DNA of 64,000 bases from Zanthoxylum bungeanum. Its lineage: Eukaryota > Streptophyta > Magnoliopsida > Sapindales > Rutaceae. The notes beneath the pieces are model-generated. The model saw nothing but the letters and a program-made list of their open reading frames with translations. It had not been told where the DNA came from and ran no database searches. The stretch's first letter is position 1, and each line of letters begins with the position of its first letter. The stretch covers positions 62,001 to 126,000 of the forward strand of contig SKCR01036788.1 in the NCBI GenBank assembly GCA_019454045.1. The letters run 5' to 3'. Below are positions 1-11,960 of the stretch, in pieces. The position numbers were made by a program, and so were the translations under genes.

Positions 1-250
1 AGCTTGAGTGAGAAAGGGAGAGATTTGATCTAGGATCAATGTGTTAAAATCCATCCGCATATCATTATTATTTTATTTCATACTCGCTTTATATGTGTTT
101 AGAATGCATGTTTAAGGGTGTATGATGATGAGACCTAACAAAGATAATTAAATTGGTAGCCAATTTGCACGCGAAAAACCCTCGTTTTATATTAAGCGAT
201 TATCCTTCCATTGAATGATTCTTGTTCAAGATCTGATTGGCATTGGTTTG

Positions 251-616
251 TTGGCCAAAGTCAAGACCATGTCAATTAGATGTATTTGAATCATGAGAGT
301 TTTGTTCCACATCGGTGTCTAGTCCAAGTTGTGATTTGTTGGCCAAAGTCAAGATCACTTCTTGTCCAAAGACATTGATTACGAAACTTTCCTTGTCAAT
401 GGGTCCCGCTTAACTGGAGTCATTAGGTTTGTTGTGCCAAAGCCAAGGCCTAGATGATTCGGAGGATAAGGTTAGAAAATGTATTAGATACATTGGCATA
501 ATTAATATGTTTAGGACTTGGATGTCCACCTAACCGGATCTGGGAATTGGATTGATCCAATTGATCTGTGAGATCTACCTGGTTAAGTAGCATACAGCTT
601 GTTGGCCAAAGTCAAG
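251..616 (+). repeat. Four spaced copies of a 15-nt leader motif (element A)
   Basis: The motif TTGGCCAAAGTCAAG occurs at 251-265, 339-353 and 602-616, with a variant (TTGTGCCAAAGCCAAG) at 432-447. The same four-copy pattern, with the third copy always the variant, recurs in the leaders of B, C, D, E and G. TTGGCCAA is self-complementary. The function is unknown. Confidence 0.75.
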
Positions 617-837
617 GTTGTATGTTATTTGACAGGATCCCAGCCCACTAGGAAACGCGGTTTCCCGAGTACTCCACAGAGGGTTAGAGACTCGACGAAA
701 ATAGTGGGAGGCAAGTATTGAATTTGCAACATTCGTTCAATTACTCGCCATTATACGCTCAAACAAATATCATTCGTCAATATTTTACGTTGTTTCAAAA
801 TATATATATAGTTGGACTATATACAAACTTATTCAAT

Positions 838-1020
838 ATATAGTTGATTTTATAATTGGATTATAGTAATCAATATAATTGAATTAAAACGATAGTTGAT
901 TTTATAATTGGATTATAGTAATCAATATTAAGATTATAGTTGATTAAATAATTGGATTATTGTAATCATTATAATAAATAGTACCTAATTAAATTGATTA
1001 AATAGTTGGACTATTAAAAT
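838..1020 (+). repeat. AT-rich tandem repeat at the end of leader A
   Basis: Imperfect units built on ATAGTTGATTATATAATTGG followed by ATTATAGTAATCAAT repeat three to four times at about 60 bp spacing. They end a few bases before the position where gag begins in G. The same array is found at this position in B, C, D and E, with different copy numbers. Confidence 0.65.
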
Positions 1021-1024
1021 CAAG

Positions 1025-2840
1025 AAAGAATTAAAGGTTGAATATTTAAAATATATAATCCTTGGATTAAATATTTAAATGATTAATATTTCAATTGGGA
1101 ATTTATAATAGGTTAATTTATTTGATAAAATAACTTATTATAACTGAGCCCATAATTAAGCAAATAGTAGAGCATAAAATCTTTGGAAGATTTATGTGAT
1201 GATGACTTTAGTGCTTAATTAAATACTTATAATAAATCTGTCTTTAGATTTAAAAGTATTAAAGTTGCAATTAAAATTCTTGGAGAATTAATTGACTATT
1301 CTAGTGGAAAAGTCAAAGTTTGCAATTGGGCATGTTGCACAAGGTGCATATCGTTTCAATATTCCGAAACCCAAGGCTTGGCCAAAGGTTTGTGAAATAT
1401 TGAAAAGATAATTGACATATCCAAAGTGACTACCATTTGGATATGGAAGACACGAAGGAATTAAAGAAAGGGCGAGGCTCTAACTTTAAAAATATTTGTC
1501 AAAGTTATGTTCATTGCTAGTATTGAAATTGGATTTTAAATACTTAGTGTGATACATAAACATATATGTATTGATGTTCAGAATCCGCTGTGAGCTGGAT
1601 ACTGACTTCAAACCGAGATTTCTCTGCGAATCGGAAACGGGACGAAAGTCACTGTTTCGACCGTAGATACCTAAGTTTAGGAACTACCCTTTGGGTATGT
1701 ACTTAAATTAGGAAATGTTATGATGTAACTAGTTTGACTAGAGACATTATCTCTATATCAGTGTTTAATCCGTTGCGGATAAAACCTTTATATTCTAGAA
1801 CACTAAAGTGTTTATTATATAAAGATGATACTGAGATAAATACATTAGATGTAAATAACAGAATTTATATTTTGAATATAATAAAATCTCAAACATATAA
1901 AAATGACAAATAAATAGCTCAAATTGATTTGATCAATGAGACTTATTTGTGGCATTGTTGTCTAGGACACAATTAAACGAGACTCGTATATCCACACTTT
2001 TGAAGAGTGGGTACTAGGACTGATTTGACTATTCAAATAAGGTCTACGAATCTAGTTTATTAGGTTAAAACCTAAAATACTATTTACTTGGTAATAGTAA
2101 AAGGGCCACCGATCTGTTAGCCCTATTCATGGTGAGTTAGTGGGCCCATATCTAGCTAGGCTAGATGTGAACATGAATATTTCGTGACCTTAACGGATGT
2201 GGCATCACGTTATAGTTAAGTGTTTCTTTTGAAGAACACAGATCGGAAACTTTTGAAGTTTTCGACACGAAGTATATAAACAGATCGGCTATAGTGTTAT
2301 TCCGGCACGGTTAGACCGTAATGGAAATTACTTAAGCAGTAAGTTTCATACGTAAATGAAAGAGTACGGTATTCTTTCATATAAGGACTCCTTCCAAGAC
2401 ACGTCAGTTAGACGGTGTGTCCGAACCAAAAACCGAATTTTGTTGGACATGATAAGGTTTATTACGAGTCGCTCTGAGCTACCATTTCCTTCAATGGGAC
2501 ATGTATTAACAGTGCAAAACTTATTTAGAATAAGGTTCCATATAAATCTGTTTAACAGATATCATATAGGATATGAACAGGAAGAAACGAGGTTTCTCAT
2601 TCCTGATAATTTGGGTATGCCAGGCATAACGTTGGTTTACCAAACTAAGGACCCAATTGGATAAGTGCCGATATAGGTTATCCTAAAGGAAACCTTAAGT
2701 ATAGTACTTGTAAATCCCACATGAGAACAATGTAATTGTTGCTCACCATGCGGGTTTCCTGAGAGGAATACCGATATGCAGTGGTCAGTGGGAGGATAGT
2801 GATACTCGATGAAAATCGGAGTAACACTATTCAAGGCACG
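1025..2840 (+). pseudogene. Gag-protease-integrase remnant of copia A
   Basis: This is the decayed first half of the polyprotein. The gag part is short and has no recognisable CCHC zinc knuckle. About 1540-1760 matches the protease and following region of G (TDVQ, then the block around TSLTRN), with frameshifts. About 1930-2010 matches the GAG-pre-integrase zinc domain (LWHCCLGH in one frame). About 2100-2700 matches the integrase core, including an open stretch at 2356-2664 that aligns with G from KEYGIL through LLDM to the GMPG region. Stops and frame changes occur throughout, so no protein is expected. Confidence 0.75.
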
Positions 2841-4328
2841 AAGTCCTTAATGGAACACAAATAGTTCATCTATGATGAATCTATACCATTAATCTTCGAA
2901 TACACAAGAAACTAGTAGATCGGACAGAGTCAGAAAACAACCTAGGGTATGGGTTTCTGATCTCGCCCCATGAAGATGTCAATCTCATGGAGGTGTACCA
3001 TCCGACTACGTTTAGATGAAGTGATACGAGGTATCGACTCCCCGTTATGGCAAAGTGCCATGAATCCGAAATGGATTTCATGTATAACAACTATTTTGGA
3101 TACTAGTTGTTGTACCATAAGGCATTGTGCCTATTGGTACATTAAACGTCTTCAAGGAAGACATACATGGAAGGCAACATACCAACGTACAAAGCTAGGC
3201 TTTTGACGGAAAGGTATCGTTATCAACATTGTGTTAATAACGGTTCGACCTTTACCTGTTGCCATGGTAAATCCATTTTGAAAATGCTTGAAAATAACTG
3301 TATATTTCATTTATGAAATGTGTCAGTTATAAATCAAAATCGCTTTCCTGAAAAGGAAACCTTTTGGAGAATGTTTATAACATTCTGACGATTTTGTATA
3401 ACCGACAAACAAGGTTTGCAGGTTATTCGATCCATGTTTGGATTGAATGCAAGCATAAGATTCTTGGAACTGTCGTTTTGAAATAATCATAATGGTTTAT
3501 GATTTGACTCAAAACGAAATAATTCTTGTGTATATAAGGAGGTTAGTGGGAGGCGCACTAACAGTGAAATTCCCATAATACAATGGTGAAAGCTTGGCTT
3601 TCATAGATATTCTTTCAATAGAAAATTCTCCGTAGAATTCTGGGGAGTAACAACCTTTATTCAAGGAATAAAGATCTACTGGGATAGATTTGGAGTTTGT
3701 TAACACTCTCTGGGAAATCGTACATTTAAAATGTACTTGTATTGGTGTCTCATACGCTTCGAGCATATGGAGTCACGATCAGGTTAATCCAAGTGATAGT
3801 CACTAGATTAAAGATTAAGAACATCTATTAGTATCTGAGAGAACTAAAGATGTTGTCTTAAACTATGGAGAAGGAGAACTTGAAGTGACTGGGATCACCG
3901 CTGCAAGTTTCCAAACTATTAAATACTACGGTACTATAAAGTTTGAATTACGGGACAGTGAGCTGGAAATATTCCAAGCAAGATAACTGTTGCCGAATAA
4001 ACAACAAATACGGCGGATTATTGCTGCAGCTGAGGAGCAAAAGAAGCCATTTGGATCGAACATAAATCTAATTAGATTAGATATAGTTCTGTTAGCAGCT
4101 GAACTAGGCGTCAGCACATGCTAAGGAATTAAAGGTCTCATCGACGATCCAGATATATACTTCTATATCATCTGATTCGTTCGGATCATACATCGTGGCG
4201 ATGTGATGATCGTGTAAAACGCGTCAGACGATAATCAAACAAATCCGCTGACGAAAACCTTTCCTCAGCAATTTGAGCGAACCTTACATAGTTCAAGTGT
4301 TGAACACTTGAGTGACTCGCTACGTGCC
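2841..4328 (+). pseudogene. Reverse transcriptase-RNase H remnant of copia A
   Basis: This is the second half of the A polyprotein, in several frames. Around 3125 the reading GIVPIG followed by VFK marks the RT N-terminus. Near 3300-3360 a reading with AYF-YEM and AFLK marks the segment before the catalytic site. The 3420-3470 region corresponds to the CRLFDPCLD-type segment after it. From about 3830 the RNase H region follows, including the SWKSS-type segment and the AKELRSH segment near 4110. The GTCTTCAAGGAAGAC site near 3150 lacks one base relative to an open frame, and the same defect is seen in B, D and E. Confidence 0.7.
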
Positions 4329-4339
4329 AAGTGGGAGAT
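4329..4339 (+). promoter_or_regulatory. Polypurine tract of copia A
   Basis: AAGTGGGAGAT directly precedes the LTR start TGTTGG. The same sequence stands at the interior-LTR boundary of B, and in reverse complement at D, E and G. It is the expected plus-strand priming site. Confidence 0.85.
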
Positions 4340-6445
4340 TGTTGGATAATATGACCCATAGCGTCACTATTTGCACAGATCATTGTGTTGTTGTAGCAAA
4401 TTAACTATGTAACAAGGAAATTGCACTCTCATCATTTGTGATTAGATCACCATAGATATATAAATGAAGAGAGGTCCCTATGATTAGTTCCTGGATTGAG
4501 ATGATATGAGACAGTATCAGTCCACGAAGGATTAATCATTAAATATCCCTAGCCGTAGTATTATCGAGACTGGACATCGATAATGCGGAATAGGCTAGTA
4601 TTGCACTTGTGCGCGTTGTGAGGGCACAACGGCATAGTTCTCATATATATAAGTGTTGGAGACTTATGCAAGTGCGATAGGAGGTCGTGTTTCACCGATG
4701 GTACGGGAAACAGCTTCGCTCTGGATAGACCCCTCGGAATCCCATTGGTATTATGACTATGTGTATGGGAGGCCGAAGTCAAGGTAGGTGTGTATAGTCT
4801 TAACCTGAGACTTGCATCGCTAATACTTACGATAATCGATAAACTTTGGTTTTGGTGGTTGGGGACCCTGACCAGGTTCTGTGTCTACCACTTCTGGGTT
4901 TATCAGAGAGTCGTAGAGTATTGGGTGTGATGTCGAGACGGAAGTATCACTCCAGTCATAATGGAGATGATGTCACGCAGGATACGGTATTAGTGCTCTT
5001 AAGTGATGCGCATCCAATCGTGATATTATGACCAGGTCATGAATATCCGATTATAGAGACTAGTTACCAGACATCCGATATGTGTTTCGGACGGGGTAAG
5101 ACACTTATCCAGCCCCAGCCCTAACACGTGACTATCCGATACTGGGCCGATATGCACAATACGATTGTATACTACGCTTGATATAGATCTAAATATTCTT
5201 ATAAGGATATGTCCGGAGAATTGGGTAGACTTGGTACTTTGCTAGGAGTTGACCTTGTCTCGTAAATCGGTAGAACGTAGTACTTGGTACGTACGTGATT
5301 CGGTTACACCGACGACCGTATTTACTGCCAAATTATCCGGAGATCTCATGGGTCGCTTCCCGATAATGCACCGATGACGCACAACTCGCACTCATAATAA
5401 TCTGGGATTATACAGAAGAAAGAGAAAATTAATCTAGGATTAATTACGGAGATATTTTATCTGGATAAAATATCGTCGAGAGAGAGATAATGATTAATTT
5501 GGAATTAATCGATGAATTAATATATTCGATATATTAAACGAAATTAGATTTCGACGCGGAATTAAAATTAGATTTTAATTCGGGCGAACGAATTAATTTA
5601 GAATTAATTCGTTAGCGACGTGAATAGTGAATTCGCTAGGCGTAATCACTTAATTACGACGCGACGGAAAAATCGTTAATTTAGAATTAGCGAACCCGAG
5701 CCCGAGTGTGATTCGAGCGCATTCGTATTTCGAATTCGAATGCGGCAACGCAAGTCACATCAAGCGTCAAATCAATCGTCACATCAAGCGTCAAATCAAG
5801 CGTCACTTTGAGTGATGTGACATTGATGATTGATTGAGTGATTGATTGATTGAAAAGACTTGACACATGACATAAAGTGGATTTGACTTGAATGACATGT
5901 GAATAGTGAGAAGTGGTTGGCATAGTGTTTGAGGGAAAAAACCTTTTTGCTTTTGGTTAAATAAAATCAATTAAGTAATTGGTTTTATATATTTTATTTG
6001 ATAAATATATAAGCTTTAGGAAAAGCTTTTAACCATTATTCCATAACACTTTCACCTCTCTTCTTCTCTCTATCTCTCACGCCCAAGGGGCTGATTTTTC
6101 TTTCTCTGTCATAGCTCACTGTGTGAGCTTGGGGAAGCAAAGAGTGAGTTTCCATGGTGGAACTTAAGTGCTAGCACACTTGTGAACATTGCGAAGGTGT
6201 TAGGGAGGTTCACCCATGAGGCGGGACTCATCCGACGAAGTTTGGAGCTCCGAAATGAGGCCCGAATTAGCTCATTCCAGTGAGCTTACTGCAGTGCATG
6301 TGCGCCCAAAACAGTGGGTTTCTTGGCTTGATTCGTCTTCCTATCGACTCAACCGATCGATGTGAGTATTCTGCTACCTCCGTTGATGTGTTCACTCATT
6401 GTTTCATGCTTAGATTTGATCTTGGGACCTAATAGAAACTCAACA
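4340..6445 (+). mobile_element. 3' LTR of copia A (about 2.1 kb)
   Basis: The LTR runs from TGTTGGATAA to ACTCAACA, giving the TG...CA termini of LTRs, and is 2106 bp long. It is preceded by a polypurine tract and followed by TTCCA. TTCCA is also the next five bases of the B LTR that resumes at 6446, so it fits a 5-bp target site. The central part (5427-5692) is a ladder of palindromes. A weak TATA-like stretch (AATATATAAG) lies near 6004. A CT-rich tract and a 7-bp hairpin (6113-6129) follow. A splice-donor consensus GTGAGT is at 6362-6367, 78 bp before the LTR end. Confidence 0.9.
5427..5692 (+). repeat. Ladder of short palindromes in the LTR
   Basis: Eight near-adjacent inverted repeats have arms of 6-12 bp. 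Spacers are 3 nt except one of 4 nt. Positions (spacer): 5427-5445 (TAG), 5451-5474 (CTGG), 5492-5510 (TGG), 5517-5537 (TCG), 5539-5553 (TAG), 5559-5581 (TAG), 5587-5613 (TAG, 12-bp arms), 5674-5692 (TAG, one G:T pair). Corresponding ladders are at about 6762-7040, 13210-13500, 16565-16850, 20620-20890, 23515-23800, 34205-34495, 42415-42710 and 51170-51430, and a decayed one at 29190-29540. Confidence 0.85.
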
Positions 6446-7660
6446 TTCCAGCCCCATGCCTAGCACGTGACATCTGATACTGGATCGTAATACGCAATAC
6501 TACGTATACTACATCTGACAAAGATTAAATATTCCATTAAGAATATTTTTGGAGAATTGTGTAGGCACAGTGCTTTGCTAGAAGCCAACTACGTCTCGTA
6601 AATCGGTAAAGATGTAGTACTAGGTTGTACGTGTTCGGATAGTCCAACGATCGGATTTACTGCCATTATATCTAGGGATCTCATAGGTCACTTCCCGAAG
6701 ATTCACCGATGACGTATGACTCGCACATTATTAATCTGGGATAATAATAGTAGAGAGAGAAAATTAATCTAGGATTAATTACAGAGATAGTTTATCTGGG
6801 ATAAAATACTATTTAAAGAGAGAGAACGATTACTTTTGAAATTAATCGATAAACTAAATATTCGATATATTAAACGAAATTGGATTTCGATGCGAAACTA
6901 AAATTATTTTAATTCGGACGAACGAGTTAATTTAGAATTAATTCGCTAGCGACGTGAATAGTAATTTTGCTATGCATAATTATTTAATTAAATTTGATTA
7001 ATTACGTCGCAATGAAAATTCGTTAATTCAGAATTAGAGAACCCGAGCCCGGGAGTGTTTGCGGGCCCACTCGTATTTCGAATCAAGTGGGGCCCACAAG
7101 TCACATCAAGCATCACATCATTAGTCATTATTGTGATATAAGTCACATCAACTTTGTGTGATGTGATGGTTGTCACTTTTATGATTGATGAGGGTGGTTG
7201 AAAGGATTTAATGCCTTATACCTTTTTTGAATTTGGAATTTTGGTATTAGATTTTTGAAATCCAAATACACAAAAACCAACTCATCTTCTTCTCTCCATC
7301 ATCTCCAACTCACGGCCTATGAACCATTTTTCTCTCTAAGTTCTTGGCTTAGCCGAGAACAAAAAGAAGCAAAAGGGGAAGATTTGTGGTAAATTTTTCC
7401 AATATGCTAGCACATCCAAGGTGTCTCACAAAGGTGATAGGGAAACTCATTCATGAGCATGGAATCTAAAATCAAAGCTTGGAGCTTGAAGACAACACAA
7501 GGAGCACAAATGGAAGGTTTGACAGAAACTTCAAGTAAGAAAAGTTTTGTGTTCGTCGCATCCAAAAGCCGATCAAAATGAGTATTTCTGTAACTTTACT
7601 TTGAAGTATTCACACTTTTATAGCTTAATTAGATCTTGGTTTGACCTAGAAAACCAAACA
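6446..7660 (+). mobile_element. 5' LTR of copia B, 3' part
   Basis: This is the last 1215 bp of the 5' LTR of B. It begins with TTCCAGCCCC, which matches 16251 in the 3' LTR of B, and ends with AAAACCAAACA just before a primer site. The first 750 bp or so is absent because element A is inserted here. It should lie to the left of the window. The splice-donor consensus seen in other LTRs is mutated here (ATGAGT). A hairpin with 9-bp arms (GTTCTTGGC / GCCGAGAAC, one G:T pair) lies at 7340-7360. Confidence 0.88.
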
Positions 7661-7661
7661 A

Positions 7662-7673
7662 TGGTATCAGAGC
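7662..7673 (+). promoter_or_regulatory. Primer binding site of copia B
   Basis: TGGTATCAGAGC lies one base after the LTR end. This sequence is complementary to the 3' end of initiator methionine tRNA, the usual primer of plant copia elements. Confidence 0.9.
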
Positions 7674-9924
7674 CATGATTTAGCATGAAATTGGAATTAG
7701 GGTTATTAACTTTAAATTTGGGTAAAATTGATTTGAGCATGATTTAAAGAAATTGTTTGATTGAGTATGCCTGAATGATGATGACTTAGAGTTATGCATG
7801 ATCAATCTGATGAAAATTGAATTGGATTAATTGCCCCCAAATATTTGGCTTGGCCGAATGTGATAGTTGCCCTAAAGTCATGGTGATTTTGTTTTTTGAT
7901 CATTGGATGAGTTGAAAGACTTGGGATAAATTGATTTAGGATTAATTAGATTAAAATCGAAATCGGATTTAAAATCTCTAAATTTCTGTGAGCTTCAAAG
8001 CCTGAATGGGATTGATTTTGCTTCAATTATGTTGGACATGAATTGATGATTATAAAGCATGATTAATTATATAAATTGCTATTTTGGAAATGTTGATTTA
8101 TGTAGTTAATTATGGCTAATACACTTTAGTTAATTGAATTGTGAAATTTGGAATTTTGGAATTTAATTAGTTGGGCTAAATTTGGAATTGGGCTTATAAA
8201 GTTGTATTTGGGCCTAATAGGCTTGGTTGTGCCAAGTTTGGTTTAGGTTAATTGGTTGGATCCAATTGGGCCTAAAACCATTTCCATAAAGTCCAAATAT
8301 AATATAATGGGCCTTAATATTTTTGATTTTGGCAAGGGGTGATTCCTGATTGGGCTTTGGTTGCCAAAGCCCATGCCTTATAAATTATTGAAAGCCCATT
8401 GGACTTTAATTAAATTGACATTGGATGTTAATTGGGCTTTGAGACCGTTAAGATTAGATTTAAAATCTAAGTCGCAAAGGCACATTAAAAGTGTAATTGT
8501 TTAATTTGGAATTAAATAAAAAATTAGTATTGAATACAAATTAAATTGGATTTAATATTATAGTTTAATATAATTCAAGAATTCGCGCAAATCAAATCAT
8601 TGTTTGAACATTGGATGGTCATTAATTTCATATTAATTCATTGGATTAGATTGATTGATAACATTCTTTGTGTGAATACATGGATGTGATGTATGAATAA
8701 TGTATATCAGATGGATATTAGATGGGTGAGAGCAATTTTGGAAATTATTGTAATCAATTTATAATTTGTTAAATTGGACCTGCGTGTCCAGCCTATTATC
8801 TCTTGACTCTTTGTATTTCTCTTCTCACCTATTCCCCTCAATGTAAATGAGGTTTCTTTAGAAGTGTTATATAATCGGGTAGAAGTAAGATTTGTGCTAG
8901 TGGGAGAGAGGAAATGGAGAGATTTGTTCTAGGAATTTAATATTTAAAATATCTATCAGCATATCATTATTAATTTATTTACGGCGCCTTATTATGATTT
9001 TAGAATGCATGTTTAAGGGTGTATGATGAGACCTAATCAAAGCTAATTAATTGGTTGCCAATTACCCGAAAAACCCTCAATAAATATTAAGCGATTTCCG
9101 TCCATTGAGTGATTCATTCTCAAGATCCAAGATTGGCACTAGTTTATTGGCCAAAGTCAAGACCTTTGTCCATCACGGATGTGTTTGAATCATGAAGGCT
9201 TTGTTCCATATCGTATGTCTTGTCCAAGTTGTGATTTTTTGGCCAAAGTCAAGATCACTTCTTATCCATCGACATCAATTAAGAAGCTTTCTGAAGTCAA
9301 TGGGTCATGCTTAACTAGAATCATTAAACTTATTGTGCCAAAGTCAAGGCTCAGTTGATTTAGAGGAAAAAGGTTAGGAAAATATATTGGATATATTGGG
9401 ATATATATTGTATATATGTTTCGGACTTAGATGTCCACCTACTGGATCTAGGAATTAGATGAGATACAATTGATCTTAGAGATCTTCCTAGTTAAGTTTC
9501 ATACAATTTGTTGGCAAAAGTCAAGATTGTGTGTTATTTAACGGGATCCTAGCCCACTAGGAAACTAGGTTTCCCGAGTACTCAACAGAGGGTTAGAGGC
9601 TCGCTGAAAAATAGTGGGAGGCAAGTATTAAATTTGTAATTTCATTTAAATACTTGCCAAAACGCGCTCATTTCATTTTTCGTAATTTATTTATATATAT
9701 GTATATTAGTTGGACTAATATTTAAATGTTGTTTTAATTAAACAGTTAGACTGTATTCAAACTGTTTCATTTATAGTTGATTATATAATTGGATTATAGT
9801 AATCAATATATTTGAATTTAACCAAATTTAAAATTATAGTTGATTATATAGTTTGACTATAGTAATCATTATATACAAATGTACTTGAAATCATTGATTA
9901 GATAGTTGGACTATTGGAATCAAG
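7674..9924 (+). other. Long non-coding leader of copia B
   Basis: About 2.25 kb between primer site and gag has no meaningful open frame and is AT-rich. It contains a 10-bp-arm palindrome at 8351-8373 (TGGGCTTTGG and CCAAAGCCCA, spacer TTG). Copies of TTGGCCAAAGTCAAG-type motifs lie near 9147, 9238, 9337 and 9511. An AT-rich tandem array follows at about 9765-9930. The same leader is present in C, D, E and G, so it is a stable part of the family. Confidence 0.75.
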
Positions 9925-11960
9925 ATAACTGAAAGATTAGCATTTAGAACATAATCCTGGGTGAAAATATTCTTAAACGGCTTCAATTTTCAGATTGGGA
10001 ATAGCACATCAAGATAGTCCTGAGAACTGAGAAGTTATTTTATTTGTTAAAATGACATATCGGGCCTAAGCCCGGAGTTCAGCAAAAAGTAGAGCATGAT
10101 CTTTTGAAGATTCATGTGATGATAACTTTAGTGCTTAATCCATTATCCTTGCCATAATGACTCCTTAATTTCATCATCATAACTAAGTATTAGATCTTTA
10201 AACCATGATGTTGAAATTAAAGGATCTTCATAGGTCTATACCAAGATCATAGAAGCATTTATTGCAATAGAAAACTCTTGGAGAGTTAATAGCTATGCTC
10301 AAGGAGACAAAGCCAATGTTTGCAAAAAGGGTAAGAAGCGCATGGCACATCTTACGTCAACATCCCAGAAGGCCAAGGCTTGGCCGAAGGCTTCTGAGGT
10401 GCGGAAAAGGGCAAAGGTAAAATCATCTCAGTCTTCTAGGAAGACAAATGACATATCCCAAAATGTCTGTCAAGACTGTGGCAAACGGGGTTACCAGAAG
10501 CGTAACTGCCGTATGGATAAGGCAAACATAAAGGAAATGAAGACGGGACAAGGCTCCGACTTCAAGTATGTTTGTCATAAACATGTTTACTACTGGTTTC
10601 AAAATTAGATTTTTTTGATACTAGATGTGGTACATAAATATATGTACTGATGTACAGAATCTGCTGATTAGCAGGAGACTGACTTCAGTTGAGATTGATC
10701 TGCGAATCAGAAACGGGACGAGAGTCGCTGTTTTAACCATAGAAACCTTAATTTTGGAACTACCATTGGGGCATGTACTTAAATTAAGAAACTATTATAA
10801 TGTAACTAGTTTGACTAGAAACATTATCTCTATATCTAAGTTTAACCCGTTGCGGGTATACCTTTATATTCTAGAACACTAAAGTATTTTATTTTATAAA
10901 GATGATATTGAGATAAACACATTAGATGTGAATAACAGTATTTATAATAAACACATTAGATGTGAATAACAGTATTTATATTTTGAATATAAACGAATCT
11001 CAAACATAAAACATGACAAATAAATAGCTTAAACTGATTTAATAAGATGAGACTTATTTATGGAATTGTTGTCTATGACACATTTAACAAGACTCGTATA
11101 TCCATTCTTTCGAATAGTGGGTATTAGGATGGATTTGATTCTATTCAAATAAAGTCTATGAATCTAGTTTATTAGGAAAAGTACCTAAAATACATTTTAC
11201 TTGGTAAAAATGTAAGTGCCACCGATCTGTTAGCCCTCATTCATAGTGACATTAGTTGGCCTATATCTAGCTAGGCTAGAGGTGGATATGAATACTTCGT
11301 AACCTTTACGGATATAGCATCGCGTTATGGTTATGTGTTTCTTTTGAAACATAAATCGGAAACTTTTGAGTAAATCAAAGAGTTTCGACATGAAGTAGAT
11401 AGACAGACCGGCTAAAGTATTAAACCGTCACGATTAGACCGTGGTGGAAAACACTTAATCAATAAGTTTCTCGAATAATTGAAAGATTATAGTATTCTTT
11501 CATAGTGGACTCTTCTTGGAACACCTCAATCCTGATGGTGTGTCCGTACAGAGAAACCGAACTTTGTTGGACACAGTAAGGTTAATCATGAGTCGCTCTG
11601 AGCTACCATTTTCCTTCAAAGGATAAGCATTAAACAGTGCAATATTTATTCAGAATAAGGTTCCATAAAAATCTGTTAGACAGACTTCATATTAGATATG
11701 AACAGGAAATAAATCGGGTTTTCTCATTCCTGAAGATTTGGGAATGCTGGGCATAAGTTTGGATGATATCAAACTAAAACCCAAATCGGATAAGTGCCTA
11801 ATTTTTAGGTTGTCCTAAGGAAACCAAAGTATAGTACTTATACATCTCACAATAGAACAATTTAATTATTGGTCACCATGCGGTTTTCCTAAGAGGAATA
11901 CCTATATGCAGTGGTAAGTAGGAGGAAAATAAAACTCGATAAAAATCGGAGTAATATTAT
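9925..11960 (+). pseudogene. Gag-protease-integrase remnant of copia B
   Basis: A degenerate gag begins near 9925, where the start codon aligned with G reads ATA. A reading with FSDWE then IVLRTEKL matches the gag N-terminus. The middle of gag is missing. The open stretch 10342-10608 carries a CCHC-like knuckle, CQDCGKRGYQKRNC, with the histidine replaced by Y/Q. The open stretch 10625-10882 matches protease and its C-terminal side (ICTDVQ, then SLTRNI). About 11040-11800 matches pre-integrase and integrase with many frame changes. A perfect 34-bp direct duplication lies at about 10913-10979. Confidence 0.75.

Larger units (their letters stand above)
1..4339 (+). mobile_element. Copia element A, internal region (5' end off window)
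   Basis: This is the interior of a Ty1/copia element, from within its non-coding leader to the polypurine tract before the 3' LTR at 4340. The order is leader (1-1024), gag remnant, protease, integrase, RT, RNase H, as in Ty1/copia. It aligns along its length with the interiors of B, C, D and E, for example the sequence around the window start matches C near 25845. The missing part should be roughly 1.35 kb of leader, the primer site and the 5' LTR. The interior has no long open frame. A sits inside the 5' LTR of B, because B's LTR resumes at 6446 directly after A's LTR. Confidence 0.88.

Noticed and set aside
251..616. Regularly spaced repeats that could suggest a CRISPR array.
   Set aside because: Copies are 15 nt, spacing is uneven (about 88-170 bp), and they recur within eukaryotic retrotransposon leaders.
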